Of a DNA stretch of 64,000 nucleotides, positions 11,549-21,571 are shown piece after piece. Both the position numbers and the translations under genes were made by a program. Source of the stretch: Ulva prolifera (taxonomy: Eukaryota; Chlorophyta; Ulvophyceae; Ulvales; Ulvaceae); the NCBI GenBank assembly GCA_023078555.1, contig CM041196.1:5219658-5283657 (forward strand). The letters run 5' to 3'. The number at the start of each line of letters is the position of its first letter. The first letter of the stretch is position 1. The notes beneath the pieces are model-generated. The model was not told the DNA's origin and ran no database searches. It saw only the letters and a list, made by a program, of their open reading frames with translations.

Positions 11549-13667
11549 GCCCTACAACGACATATGTGCATGTGCGCCTGCTGCCTGTATGGCACCTGCC
11601 AGCGCCCTCACCCATCGTGCAGCCCAGGCCCGTGACCACGGCAGTGGCAGGCCTGCATGCGGACACATGTAATGATGAATGATGTACATGCATGCATGCG
11701 ATGGCTGGGGGGGAGGGACTGCAGCTACGCCACGGCCCCTGACCGACCAGAATATTTCCAGGCTTGGGGGTGTGTGGCGAAGGGGAGCATGGGGGGGGGG
11801 CAATCATCGCATTCGAGGGGACTGCCACTTTGTGGCCTCAGCTAGCCGCCAGCCGAAAACCGGTCTTCGGTACCGGCACGCTGGGGGATTTGAGATCGTG
11901 CATGCAGCGGGTCGTACTGCAGGAGCATGCACGCCAGACAGGGACATGTTGACCTGTGCCGCGTGAAAGCGCCAGGTGGGTCTCTGTGATAGTTTGTATG
12001 TGTACGTTCTCCGACACGGAATGTGAACAAAAGGCCTGCCTGCATGGAGGCAGCCGGGCGCAGGACTGGCCCAAGCGGCTTCATGAATTGCAAGTGGCAC
12101 AGAGAAGAGGCGAAGATCAGCCTGCATCCATTCAAATACAAAGGAACTCGTCTAAATTCATTTGGGTTGCTCGCGCAGGTAGTGGCCACTGGCATGCGTG
12201 GTGCGTGTGAGTGCTCATCACTGGTGGTGAAACTCCGCCGCTGACGCATGGCACACCATGCCATGCGATAGCAGCGCCACTTAGGCAGCAAGCTAAGGTG
12301 ACAGACTCTCAAATCGGATGGCGTGAAACCAGCTTGAAACTTTTTTGGCTTCACAGCCTTGCAGCAGCGGCGATGATCCGGGATATCCAGGATATGCCCT
12401 GCCTAGGCCTGGATGATCCTGCAGCACCATGTTTACATGAATGCATATGCCAGCCGCAGAACCGTCCATACCCCACACCATGCCACCATATATATATATG
12501 GACGTCCACCATGGACGACATGATGGAATGGGTGCATCTCCATGGAATGCATGACTTCACTTAAGTTTAAATGCTACAGAGGGGGAGCAGCAGAAGAGTT
12601 ACAGAAGAGGGGGTTTAGACAAACATAATACAAGGATCTCTCCATATATATGCTGGAGAGATTCTTCTGCTGCGCTTTTCTATGCCCGTTTCTCTTCTGT
12701 AACTTTGTCCATATCCTATACAGTAAACGTTTTTTTTAATCAAGATATCTTCATTGTATGATACAGGAATTGTTGAATCTTGCTCTCGGCCATGGTGGGT
12801 CTGATCTGCTGACAGTGCTTCATAGATGCCACACATGTGCCACGCGTATCAGGATCCATACATTGCTGCAGCAATAGATCCGCTGCTGCCTTCGTAGGCC
12901 TTGCGTTGTCCCGTCGACCAGGCCACATCCGTTGCAATGTCCAGGCGCCTGGACACTTACGTATGCATATAAGCATGCATTGCGACTGCTGCTGCATCCT
13001 GCACAGCGCATGGCCATGTCAGCCCGGGCGCCGCAGCACAGGATAACTTCTGCCCTGCGCGCGTTATGAAGCAGTAACGTTAGCGGTCTGTGGCGTTTCA
13101 CCTGGACGAGGCGATGGTTCGACCGCGCTCGCACAGGCACTGAAACCTTCGTCGGCGCGCACGTGCCGCCGTACGGCGAAACGCATTTATAACGGCTAAC
13201 GCGGCTGCGTCATTGCACTGATTCGACGCCTGGGCGTCTAAGCTTGGATGCCTCTCGCTGCGATGAGGCGTGTGCCACGCCAGCACACACGGATATGCCC
13301 TGCACGACCACACACTGCCTGCATATCGCAGCCGTTGCCGGCAACGCATGCAGCGCGGGGGAGAGCTGCAGGCTCAACAGCAGCAATTGTGATGACGTCC
13401 GCTTTGTGTTTCGAGAGATATCGCTCGAGCCTCGTGTGCTAGCTGTGTTGGCTTACACCCGTGCACGCGCGCTCCACTCCATCGGCCACTTGGAGCATGT
13501 GGCCGCAGCGAGAGGGCGGATCGATTTCATCATTCATCATGAATTTCATGAATTTCATGATGGTGCATCATATGCAGCAGGACGCGTTCGTACAGCCGTC
13601 ACTCTGCTTGCTATCTGTGGAACACGCGCTACACAAGCGCAACCGGATGCTGTCTGTATCGTTGCAG

Positions 13668-13668
<1 letters not shown>

Positions 13669-13711
<43 letters not shown>
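13669..13711 (+). repeat. G homopolymer, 43 bp
   Basis: This is the longest homopolymer in the window. It interrupts a sequence related to the retroposon coding end at 43.05-43.19 kb: TGTCTGTATCGTTGCAGCG precedes it, much like TGTCGGTGTCATTGCAGCG there. Confidence 0.9.
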
Positions 13712-13933
13712 CTAGGGGGGGTGGGAGTGCTGCAGCTCAGAGGTATCCGAGGGCCGCGGCTTGTCAGTTCAAATTCGCCTGAGCAGGGATTGCGCGTTGT
13801 TGCGCTAGGCAAGAGGTCCCCGTAATCCTGCCGCAGCACTAGTAAGGGGTGCGTGTGTGGCTGTGTGTGTGCGTGTGTGGAAGTTCAACCGAGGGAGGTT
13901 CTCGTGCTGTGTTCGTTTGGACCCGCCCGAATC

Positions 13934-14097
13934 ACATCGATGATGTGGGCCTGGAGGACGCGATCCTGCCGGGCTGAGTTGTGAGTGCGGTTGTAGTGTT
14001 CGTGTGTGTGTGAGTGTATGTTGCAGTTGATTCGGATAAGATTCGGTTTCTGTGTTTGTTTTCTCCCGTTCACTCTTTTGTAAAACATCGATGATGT
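13934..14097 (+). repeat. 5'-truncated retroposon copy with 13-bp target duplication
   Basis: The insert at 13947-14084 (138 bp) begins GGGCCTGGAGGACGCGATCC and ends CACTCTTTTGTAAA. It is nearly identical to the 3' part of the copy at 43.0-43.3 kb. Direct repeats ACATCGATGATGT at 13934-13946 and 14085-14097 flank it. Confidence 0.8.
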
Positions 14098-14616
14098 CCA
14101 GAGAGCCCAGAGCCCGTGCGCGCTCCAGCGCTAGCTAGAGCCCGTACGCCATTCCGGGCTACGTAATATTAATGCAACCGCTGTTGCGAGAGAGATTCTA
14201 GCGCTACCTGTGCCTTTTTCCGACCTGGCCAGTGATCTGTCATGCCGCTTCACCATAACAGCCTTGTCTTGCAATTGACCCGTTGGCATGGCAAGCAAGC
14301 GGGGCGCTGGAGCGCAGAGCCAGCCAGCCGCTGCTGCTTTGCTCGCCACGCAAAACCGGTGCGCATCAGGAACACATCATGGTACAGCTGTCTCCGCCAC
14401 GCCGACCTTGGACGCAGCACCCTGATGCGAACTTCCCGCCCCTGTGTCGCGGCTCCGGCCCGCCCATGTGCATAGCAAGGCCCGCTCCGGGTTGCAATCG
14501 CTTTCGCCCCCTTGCCTCCGTGGCCAAGACCACGCGTCAGCACACGGTGTAAAAAGTTGTAATCACAGAAGAGCGGAATATTATTGTTGTCTAGTAGGCG
14601 AACACGGCCAGAGGAC
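14098..14616. other. Intergenic spacer before the copia element
   Basis: Nothing recognisable was found between the retroposon copy and the copia target duplication. Confidence 0.4.
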
Positions 14617-14621
14617 CTCGT

Positions 14622-14902
14622 TGTTGTGATTCAGCAGATGACCTGTGCAGTACACATTACAGCACTCATATGCTTAGATCTATCTATAGATCTATCTGAA
14701 CCGATAGTGTATCTTCGATACACCACATACTTATTGTCAATTGCATGTCACAGTGCTCTGCATGGCTGCCGCATCAACTGCGCAGCCATCATCGCTAAAC
14801 ACTCATCAGACGTGTCATGCATGCAGTACACGCTATGCCTGACACCCCTCACGCCATGATTATTTATGCGTGCACATGTACCACGGCTGGTACATCACAA
14901 CA
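14622..14902 (-). repeat. 3' LTR of the copia element, 281 bp
   Basis: It begins TGTTGTG and ends CACAACA, a perfect 7-bp terminal inverted repeat. By eye it matches the other LTR at every base. Confidence 0.95.
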
Positions 14903-14945
14903 CTCCCCATGGAAGGCATTGCTTGAATTGAATGCATCCCATTGC

Positions 14946-17900
14946 TTATGCTGGTCTGTTGGTTAGTCCCATGTCCCGGATGTTCTCCCACAACTTAGCC
15001 ATGGGCACTCCCTTGGTCATGCAGTCGGCCACCATATCATGAGTAGATATGTACTCTACTTGAAGCTCCCCACGTTCCACTCTGTCCTGAACAAATCGGT
15101 GGGCCACATCAATGTGCTTGGTGCGTTGATGCGCATGCGGGTGATGAATCAGCTTGAGAGCTCCCTGATTGTCACCAAACATCATCACTGGGTCAACGCG
15201 TCTTCTGAATTCTGCTTGAAGGTCGCGCAACCACAAAGCTTCCTTTGCTGCATGTGCCGCGGCTATGAATTCAGCCTCACACGTGGACTGTGCCACTGTG
15301 CTCTGCAATTTGGAGCTCCATGAAATAGCTCCCCCGGATCTAGTGAACACATATCCAGACGTGGACTTGCGTTTATCTAAATCCCCTGCATAGTCGGCAT
15401 CACAATATCCCTTGATGCTGTTAGGGCTGGACCTTTTAAACGATAGCCCCAGCTCCTTGGTACCTGCAAGGTACCTGAGAACCTGCTTGCCAGCTTCCAT
15501 GTGCTCCTGCGACGGATTTGACATGAAGCGTGCCAGCAAACCCACAGACTGCGCCAAGTCTGGCCTTGTGCAGTTTGCTAGATAGAGAAGACTTCCAATC
15601 AAACTCTGATAATGCTTCAGATCTTTCTGATTTGCAGTTCCATCAAACTTCTGCAAACTGAGTTTGACATCCAATGGAGTTTTTCTACCCTTTGCCTGAG
15701 TCATCCCAAACTTGCTGAGTAAATCAGATGCATGCTGACTCTGACCTAGCCACAGCGTTCCGGCGGCTCTGTCTCGAATGATTTCCATTCCCAAGAACAA
15801 CTTTGCATCTCCTTTGTCAACGATTTCCAGCTGTTTCTTAAGAGACTCAATGATCCACTGAATTTTGTTTCTCTTCCCTGCAAGAATGAGGTCATCCACG
15901 TACACGAGCACATACGTGGGTTCCCTATCGTCACCATCAGCTCTGAAAATGTACAGGCTCTCATCTGCGTGAGCCACTGTCATCCCCAGATTGAGCAGGC
16001 ATCTCTTGAGGTGCATAAACCATGCACGCCCTGCTTGCTTTAGACCATTCATGGCCTTGTTAAGCTTCCAAACCTTTCCTTTGATTGGATAGTCTGGCGG
16101 AGGTTTGACATAGACAGTTTCTTCGAGGTCACTGTGCATGAACGCTGCTGTGACATCTAGCTGCACCAGATCCAAGTCATTCTGCACTACCTCTGACATA
16201 AGCATCCTGGCCGTAGCATACTTGCTGACCGGTGCATAAACCTCAACGTAGTCAATGCCCTCCTTTTGCTCACATCCCATGGCCACGAATCGGGCTCTGA
16301 ATCGCTCAATTCGGCCCAGTTCATCCTTTTTGAACTTAAACACATACTTTGTTGGAATTGCCTTGGTTCCCGGTGGCATATCGCTGCAATCAATGACATC
16401 ATACATCCCGTTTTTGATCATGTCCTGATTTTCCTTTGCGATTGCCTCATACCATTGCTCCTTGTCCAGTCTGAACTTGATTTCATGGAATGTTCTGGGT
16501 TCCTCCTGCAAATCTGCATGATATGCCCTGTAATCTGCATATCTAGCTGGTGGCCCGGTGTTTCGCTTTGGCCTGCCAAATTGTGCTGGTGGCTCCCCAG
16601 CCTCTGGCTCATGTGCTATCTGATCCTGCATCACCTGCTCCCCAGGAGCATGATCGTCCAGTTCCTCTGGGTCCTGTAGATCTGATGCGACTGATGCATC
16701 TTCCAATTCTGGCATGTCTGCATCAATCATTCCCTGTTCCTGTGCAGCTACCGGCAGGTCCTGTGCAGCTGCCACCTGACCATCATTGTCATGTGCATTC
16801 AGCTCAGCCTCATCTAGATGTTCATGCGGTTCATGCACTTCATCTGCATCATCTATTTGCTGTCCTGCAACTTCTGGCTCATGCATAGGCATTTCATCTT
16901 GTTGCTGTACGTCTTGTTGCTGAACACCTGCACCTTCCTGCTGCTGGATACCTGCGGCTGCAGGGTGGAAATCCTGCTGCTGCAACATTCTCCCCATGTT
17001 CGGCATCAATACGTTGTCACTGAAATCGATGCCTTCGTCTGTGCAAGACTTGTCCGTCATCCATGGCCCAGGCGCATTTTCGTCGAATCTGACGTGTCTA
17101 GATTCTGTCACTTTGAACCTGTCACCATCCGGAATCAGGATCCGGTACGCCTTGGATGACTGTGAGTAACCAATCATGGTACCCACCACTGATCGCTCAT
17201 CAAGCTTATTTCTCTTCTGTTCGGGTACTTGAACAAAAGCCTTGCACCCAAAAACTCTGAGTGCATCGCAGCTTGGTTTAATCCCCCAGAATAACTCATA
17301 TGGAGTCTTCTTTCTGCGTGTGGAGGCTGTCATGTTGTACAGCTTCACAGCCGTATTCAAAGCCTCCTCCCACATGCATGCTGGTGCATGTGATTCGAAC
17401 ATCAAAGCCCGCAGTTTTTCCATAAGTGACCGATTTGATCTTTCAACTCTGCCATTCTGCTCTGGTGTGTAAACGCAGCTTTTCTGATGTTTGATGAATT
17501 GCGAGTCCAAAAACTTTCGAACTCTGGCATTTATGAACTCAGACCCGTAGTCTGACCTCATGAACAACATCTGCTGCCTGGACAAATGTTGCAGCTGCCC
17601 CAGCGCGAACGTCAATCGCTCCGGTATGTCAGCTTTTGATTTGACACATACCACTGCTATCATGCGAGAGTAGTCATCGATCATGACCACAGCATATCTT
17701 GCACCTGATATACTCGGCAGTGGGAATGGACCCATGGTGTCCACGTGAACCAGTGTCATTGGCTTGTCAGCGATTGACTCAGATTCATCGAAAGGCAACT
17801 TGGCTTGATGCGCTTTCATGCAAGACTCACAGACATGGCTTGGTGCACCTAGCTTCTCTGGCATGCATTTCAAACAATCATGTTTGCACATGTGTTTGAT

Positions 17901-19595
17901 AACAGTGGGCGATGGATGCCCTAGTCGCTTGTGAAGCAAGTCATATGAGACATGAAAAACTTCCAGCGGTTCCGCCCATGACACAGTCTTGGGCTTCTCA
18001 TAACTCTGCTGAGTTACAGATGTCTCATAGAATCCACCAGACAACTTGCCGATGATCACTTCTCTGCCACCCACTGTGGCGATGACATCATGCTCTCCAA
18101 AACTGAGTCTAGATTTTGAAGACTTGGCTGCTTTGCTAACTGAAATCAAGTTTGCTGTCACTGTTGGCACGTACAATGCCCCTGTGATCTGCAGCTTGAA
18201 ACCTTCTTGCACTGCAATCTCGTAGTCCACGAGACCCAGCGCCCTGTGTTTCTCACCCCCACCCATCTGCACACTTCTGTTAGCTGTGCTGGCAAAAGGC
18301 GTGTAGCTCTTCACGGCTACACCTGACTTGAAATTCGCCACATGTACGTTTGTTCCTGAGTCAAACAAAACTCTTTGCAGCTTCCCCTGAATGTGCATTT
18401 CACCCGCTGCAGCGTGATTTGCGACATGATAAACAAAATCGTCATCTTCATGATGTAAATTAGGTACCCACGGAGTCATGAAGTCATGCTGTTGCATCAA
18501 GGCACGCGCATCCTTGGAAATTGTGGGCTGGGTAGTCCCGAGGAAAATGCTAACCAAATCCTTGTTTGATATTCCTGGATACTTCTCATGTATCATCATC
18601 ATTGTTGGCAATACATTTCTGACAGTGTGGATGCTGATTCCAGTGCTGTTTTCCATGAGAACTTTGCATGCTTTTGCGCAGTTCATCAAATTGAAAACGT
18701 CTCCAGTGTCCACCACATGTTCCTCTACCTCATCAGCACTGGGGCTGTCTACAACTTCTGACACGTTGTATACAAGATAGTTGCACATAGCTGGCGGGTC
18801 TTTTTCTGCTCGACTGGCGTTTTGGTCAGTAGGAGTTTGCATTTTCAAAGCTGGACAATCCGGTTTACGATGTCCTTTCTTTCCACAGTTGAAACATTTC
18901 CCTGTAAAACGCTTCGATTTTGGTGGATCCTCTGCTTTTGGCTTATGCGATCTCCTAGGTGGCGGGGCTTTGGCTTGTCTGCCACCTGAATTCTGCACAT
19001 GGAACGCTTGGAGCTCCGATTCCAATTGTTCCATCGAAGAGTCTGGCTGCTCCTCGAGCAGTCGATTGCAAAATTCATTTAGAGTCATGCTCTTGACGGT
19101 TTGAGACATGCATCTTTTGAAAATTGTATACTCCGGACCAAGCCCTCTCATGACCGCGTGAATGATTTCATCATCCGGGACACGAATTCCACAGCCATCT
19201 AACATTCTGCATTGCAGAGTCTTGGCTCTGCTAGCGAACTCAAATGCTGTTTCTTTTTCTTCCCGCCGCAACGCGTGCAGCTCATCCCTCATCCGATTCT
19301 TTGCACCGAGAGATTCAGTCGTGAATATGCTTTCCAGTGCTTCCCAAGCGTCCTTTGCTGAATTGGCACTGTCGATATGAATCCTCAGACCTGATGACGT
19401 GTTCATTCGTATCACTGCAAGGGCTTTTTGTGACATCTTAAGCTTCCCGGCAGCGTCGAGCGCCGCGTACTCTGCGTTCTGTTCCACAGCCGGCCAGAAT
19501 CCACAGAGAATTAAAGCAGAATGAATGTCCCCTTTCCATCGGTGATAGTTTGTCATGGTCAATTGAGTGACTTTCATAAAGTCTGACATTCCCAT
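14946..19595 (-). CDS. Copia Gag-Pol polyprotein
   Basis: A single frame encodes capsid, protease, integrase, reverse transcriptase and RNase H. The first ATG is at 19595 (MGMSDFMK), giving 1549 aa; the frame is open a further 43 codons upstream without an ATG. In order it shows a UBN2-type Gag region; a CX2CX4HX4C zinc knuckle near residues 234-247; an unusual spacer with a helix-turn-helix-like segment near 325-369; protease FDSGTNVHV near 412; the GHPS zinc-binding pre-integrase; integrase D619, D682 and E718 with the correct 35-residue D-E spacing; a Q/E-rich linker; reverse transcriptase YVDD near 1232; and RNase H CDADYAGD near 1399 with TCEAEF and FGDNQ. No stop or frameshift separates Gag from Pol, as is common in copia elements. 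Confidence 0.96.
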   Translation of the reverse strand: MGMSDFMKVTQLTMTNYHRWKGDIHSALILCGFWPAVEQNAEYAALDAAGKLKMSQKALAVIRMNTSSGLRIHIDSANSAKDAWEALESIFTTESLGAKNRMRDELHALRREEKETAFEFASRAKTLQCRMLDGCGIRVPDDEIIHAVMRGLGPEYTIFKRCMSQTVKSMTLNEFCNRLLEEQPDSSMEQLESELQAFHVQNSGGRQAKAPPPRRSHKPKAEDPPKSKRFTGKCFNCGKKGHRKPDCPALKMQTPTDQNASRAEKDPPAMCNYLVYNVSEVVDSPSADEVEEHVVDTGDVFNLMNCAKACKVLMENSTGISIHTVRNVLPTMMMIHEKYPGISNKDLVSIFLGTTQPTISKDARALMQQHDFMTPWVPNLHHEDDDFVYHVANHAAAGEMHIQGKLQRVLFDSGTNVHVANFKSGVAVKSYTPFASTANRSVQMGGGEKHRALGLVDYEIAVQEGFKLQITGALYVPTVTANLISVSKAAKSSKSRLSFGEHDVIATVGGREVIIGKLSGGFYETSVTQQSYEKPKTVSWAEPLEVFHVSYDLLHKRLGHPSPTVIKHMCKHDCLKCMPEKLGAPSHVCESCMKAHQAKLPFDESESIADKPMTLVHVDTMGPFPLPSISGARYAVVMIDDYSRMIAVVCVKSKADIPERLTFALGQLQHLSRQQMLFMRSDYGSEFINARVRKFLDSQFIKHQKSCVYTPEQNGRVERSNRSLMEKLRALMFESHAPACMWEEALNTAVKLYNMTASTRRKKTPYELFWGIKPSCDALRVFGCKAFVQVPEQKRNKLDERSVVGTMIGYSQSSKAYRILIPDGDRFKVTESRHVRFDENAPGPWMTDKSCTDEGIDFSDNVLMPNMGRMLQQQDFHPAAAGIQQQEGAGVQQQDVQQQDEMPMHEPEVAGQQIDDADEVHEPHEHLDEAELNAHDNDGQVAAAQDLPVAAQEQGMIDADMPELEDASVASDLQDPEELDDHAPGEQVMQDQIAHEPEAGEPPAQFGRPKRNTGPPARYADYRAYHADLQEEPRTFHEIKFRLDKEQWYEAIAKENQDMIKNGMYDVIDCSDMPPGTKAIPTKYVFKFKKDELGRIERFRARFVAMGCEQKEGIDYVEVYAPVSKYATARMLMSEVVQNDLDLVQLDVTAAFMHSDLEETVYVKPPPDYPIKGKVWKLNKAMNGLKQAGRAWFMHLKRCLLNLGMTVAHADESLYIFRADGDDREPTYVLVYVDDLILAGKRNKIQWIIESLKKQLEIVDKGDAKLFLGMEIIRDRAAGTLWLGQSQHASDLLSKFGMTQAKGRKTPLDVKLSLQKFDGTANQKDLKHYQSLIGSLLYLANCTRPDLAQSVGLLARFMSNPSQEHMEAGKQVLRYLAGTKELGLSFKRSSPNSIKGYCDADYAGDLDKRKSTSGYVFTRSGGAISWSSKLQSTVAQSTCEAEFIAAAHAAKEALWLRDLQAEFRRRVDPVMMFGDNQGALKLIHHPHAHQRTKHIDVAHRFVQDRVERGELQVEYISTHDMVADCMTKGVPMAKLWENIRDMGLTNRPA

Positions 19596-19888
19596 CGTTG
19601 CGTCGATTTGACTTGTTGCGTCGATAGTCGAACCAAAAAAAACTTTGACCGACACACAACCTGCGTCACACTGCGTCAAACAGTATCTTATGCACTGCGC
19701 TCCCGCAGATTCAAATCTGTGCACAGCGGTGCTTCTCAGTCCTCAGCGACCAGTCGATGGCCGTTTGACCGAACCTGAAGCTCTACCTACCAGGCTTTCA
19801 CCTACCGTAAGAAACCGGCATCACTATCGAGTCTCAAGACCTAGGAGCCTTTCTATAAACGGTACCGGCTAAGCAGTGGAAGGCGGCA

Positions 19889-19899
19889 GGCCCATAACC
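19889..19899 (-). promoter_or_regulatory. Primer-binding site, complementary to initiator tRNA-Met anticodon region
   Basis: Directly after the 5' LTR the element strand reads GGTTATGGGCC. The complement, GGCCCATAACC, matches the anticodon stem-loop of eukaryotic initiator tRNA-Met (CAU flanked by GGCC and AACC). Priming from an internal tRNA fragment, not the 3' CCA end, is known for Drosophila copia. Confidence 0.75.
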
Positions 19900-20180
19900 T
19901 GTTGTGATTCAGCAGATGACCTGTGCAGTACACATTACAGCACTCATATGCTTAGATCTATCTATAGATCTATCTGAACCGATAGTGTATCTTCGATACA
20001 CCACATACTTATTGTCAATTGCATGTCACAGTGCTCTGCATGGCTGCCGCATCAACTGCGCAGCCATCATCGCTAAACACTCATCAGACGTGTCATGCAT
20101 GCAGTACACGCTATGCCTGACACCCCTCACGCCATGATTATTTATGCGTGCACATGTACCACGGCTGGTACATCACAACA
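19900..20180 (-). repeat. 5' LTR of the copia element, 281 bp
   Basis: It is identical to the 14622-14902 copy as far as can be checked by eye. As the upstream LTR of a minus-strand element it should carry the promoter. Confidence 0.95.
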
Positions 20181-21329
20181 CTCGTTCGAGCGCGCAGTGT
20201 CAGCTAGCGTGCCGACGCTACAGCTATCGGCCTAAGCGGCTCCACACACCTCGCGCATGTCGACGGATCCGGCGGTACACGCACTCGTGTACGTACACGC
20301 GTGTACACGTACACGCGTCACACTGTCGGCGTTCATGCCGGCGACGATACACCGGGGCGGCTAGCCCACCCGCTTTCAAGGCTAGCGCTACACGTCCAGT
20401 CGACCTTTGAATTTCGGCGTCACGACATTGATCATTAGAGCCGCTTTCTGTCAGAATCGCGAACGCGCAGCACACTGGGGACGTGGCGGCGCCGTCGCTA
20501 CTTCGCCGGCGAATTCGACCGCATGGGCGACCTGGCAGTCCTGGCCACCCTGGGTCCGGTTTGGAAGAATTTTTTTTCTTATTGTGTTTTTCTAATCCTG
20601 TTCGCTATTCTGTGAATACCCCGGGACAGGGCCGCGCGCCGATATCGATGCCCCCCCTCCGCATTGCAATTCGAAGTTTCAATATTGAAAATGCGCAAAT
20701 GTACCTTGCCCCCGGGCCAGCCCAGGGGCCCCGTCGGGGCCAAAGCTACGAAGCCGTCAACGCCCCTGCAACAATAATGTAATTACAATGCATCGTGCGG
20801 GCCGTGGGAGCGTGCACGATGGCTCAGCCCGGTGACACCGCCCCGCGCCCGGATCCGCGAATCACCCGACCGCAATGTGCATGGGCGCCGCGGCCGCGTC
20901 AGCCGAGTGTGGTTGAGTGTGTCGCACGAGCCGAGTGCATATGCTGCAGATCTGGCCCATCCGCAACTGTCGGTCACCGTCTCCCTGTGACTGCACCTGC
21001 TGCCTCTGCGGCTGGCAGACACGCACCCTACTCGCGCGCCGTGTGTCGCAGGCTGCAGCCGCTGCCGTCCCGACATATGCATGTTTTCGGCACGTCGTGA
21101 GTGACTCCACCGGCGCAGCAACATGCATACGACTAAGTGATACCCGGGACCTCTAGGCCTGTCAGCAGAGCAGTGCAGTTGCCTGCGCAGCCCTCTGCTG
21201 ATCATATGCACGATACGCTATTGCACAGCTCGTGATGGGCGGCCAGCGGTTCATGCATATCTCATATGAGTTATCAGTCATCCATGTGCATGTCAAACTG
21301 TGACGTTCTCGAGTTGCCTTCGCGCGACA

Positions 21330-21571
21330 TATGCAGCTAGCGACAAATGCAGCTTGTGAGCAGGGGCAGCGGTATGATGCGGGCCTGGAGGTCCTAGGAT
21401 GCGATCCAGCGCTGGCTAGCCGGGCGGAGGTGTGGGCGCGGCTGTAGTGCACACATGTGTATGTGTGTGCGTGTGCCACTTCACTGCATGGCATGTTGCT
21501 GTTGTTTCGGATGAGATTCTTTTGTTGTGTTTTTCATCTCCCGTTTACTCTTGTAAAGCTATGCAGCTAGC
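21330..21571 (+). repeat. Diverged 5'-truncated retroposon copy with target duplication
   Basis: The insert at 21342-21559 contains GATGCGGGCCTGGAGG and ends TTCGGATGAGATTC, CTCCCGTTTACTC, TTGTAAA. Direct repeats TATGCAGCTAGC at 21330-21341 and 21560-21571 flank it. It is more diverged than the copies at 13.9 and 43.0 kb. Confidence 0.65.

Larger units (their letters stand above)
10819..13933. other. Repeat-rich intergenic DNA
   Basis: No gene was recognised. The stretch contains several perfect or near-perfect small palindromes built on TATATA cores (11521-11548, about 12487-12500 and 12646-12662). A pair of opposed GTTACAGAAGA / TCTTCTGTAAC motifs at about 12598 and 12692 forms a larger stem. 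From 13.6 kb there is a degenerate relative of the retroposon 3' coding end, broken by a long G run. Confidence 0.4.
14617..20185 (-). mobile_element. Intact Ty1/copia LTR retrotransposon
   Basis: A complete element of 5559 bp (14622-20180) in minus orientation is flanked by the 5-bp target duplication CTCGT at 14617-14621 and 20181-20185. Both 281-bp LTRs are present and look identical. The Gag-Pol frame is uninterrupted. A primer-binding site directly follows the 5' LTR, and a purine-rich GGGGAG directly precedes the 3' LTR. Domain order (protease, integrase, reverse transcriptase, RNase H) is that of the copia superfamily. Identical LTRs plus an intact frame indicate a recent insertion that may still be mobile. 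Confidence 0.97.

Noticed and set aside
15039..19380. Plus-strand open frames across the copia element
   Set aside because: They are antisense shadows of the intact Gag-Pol frame.
19596..19724. Upstream extension of the copia polyprotein by 43 codons
   Set aside because: The extension starts at GTG with no ATG; the first ATG at 19595 begins the usual Gag N-terminus.
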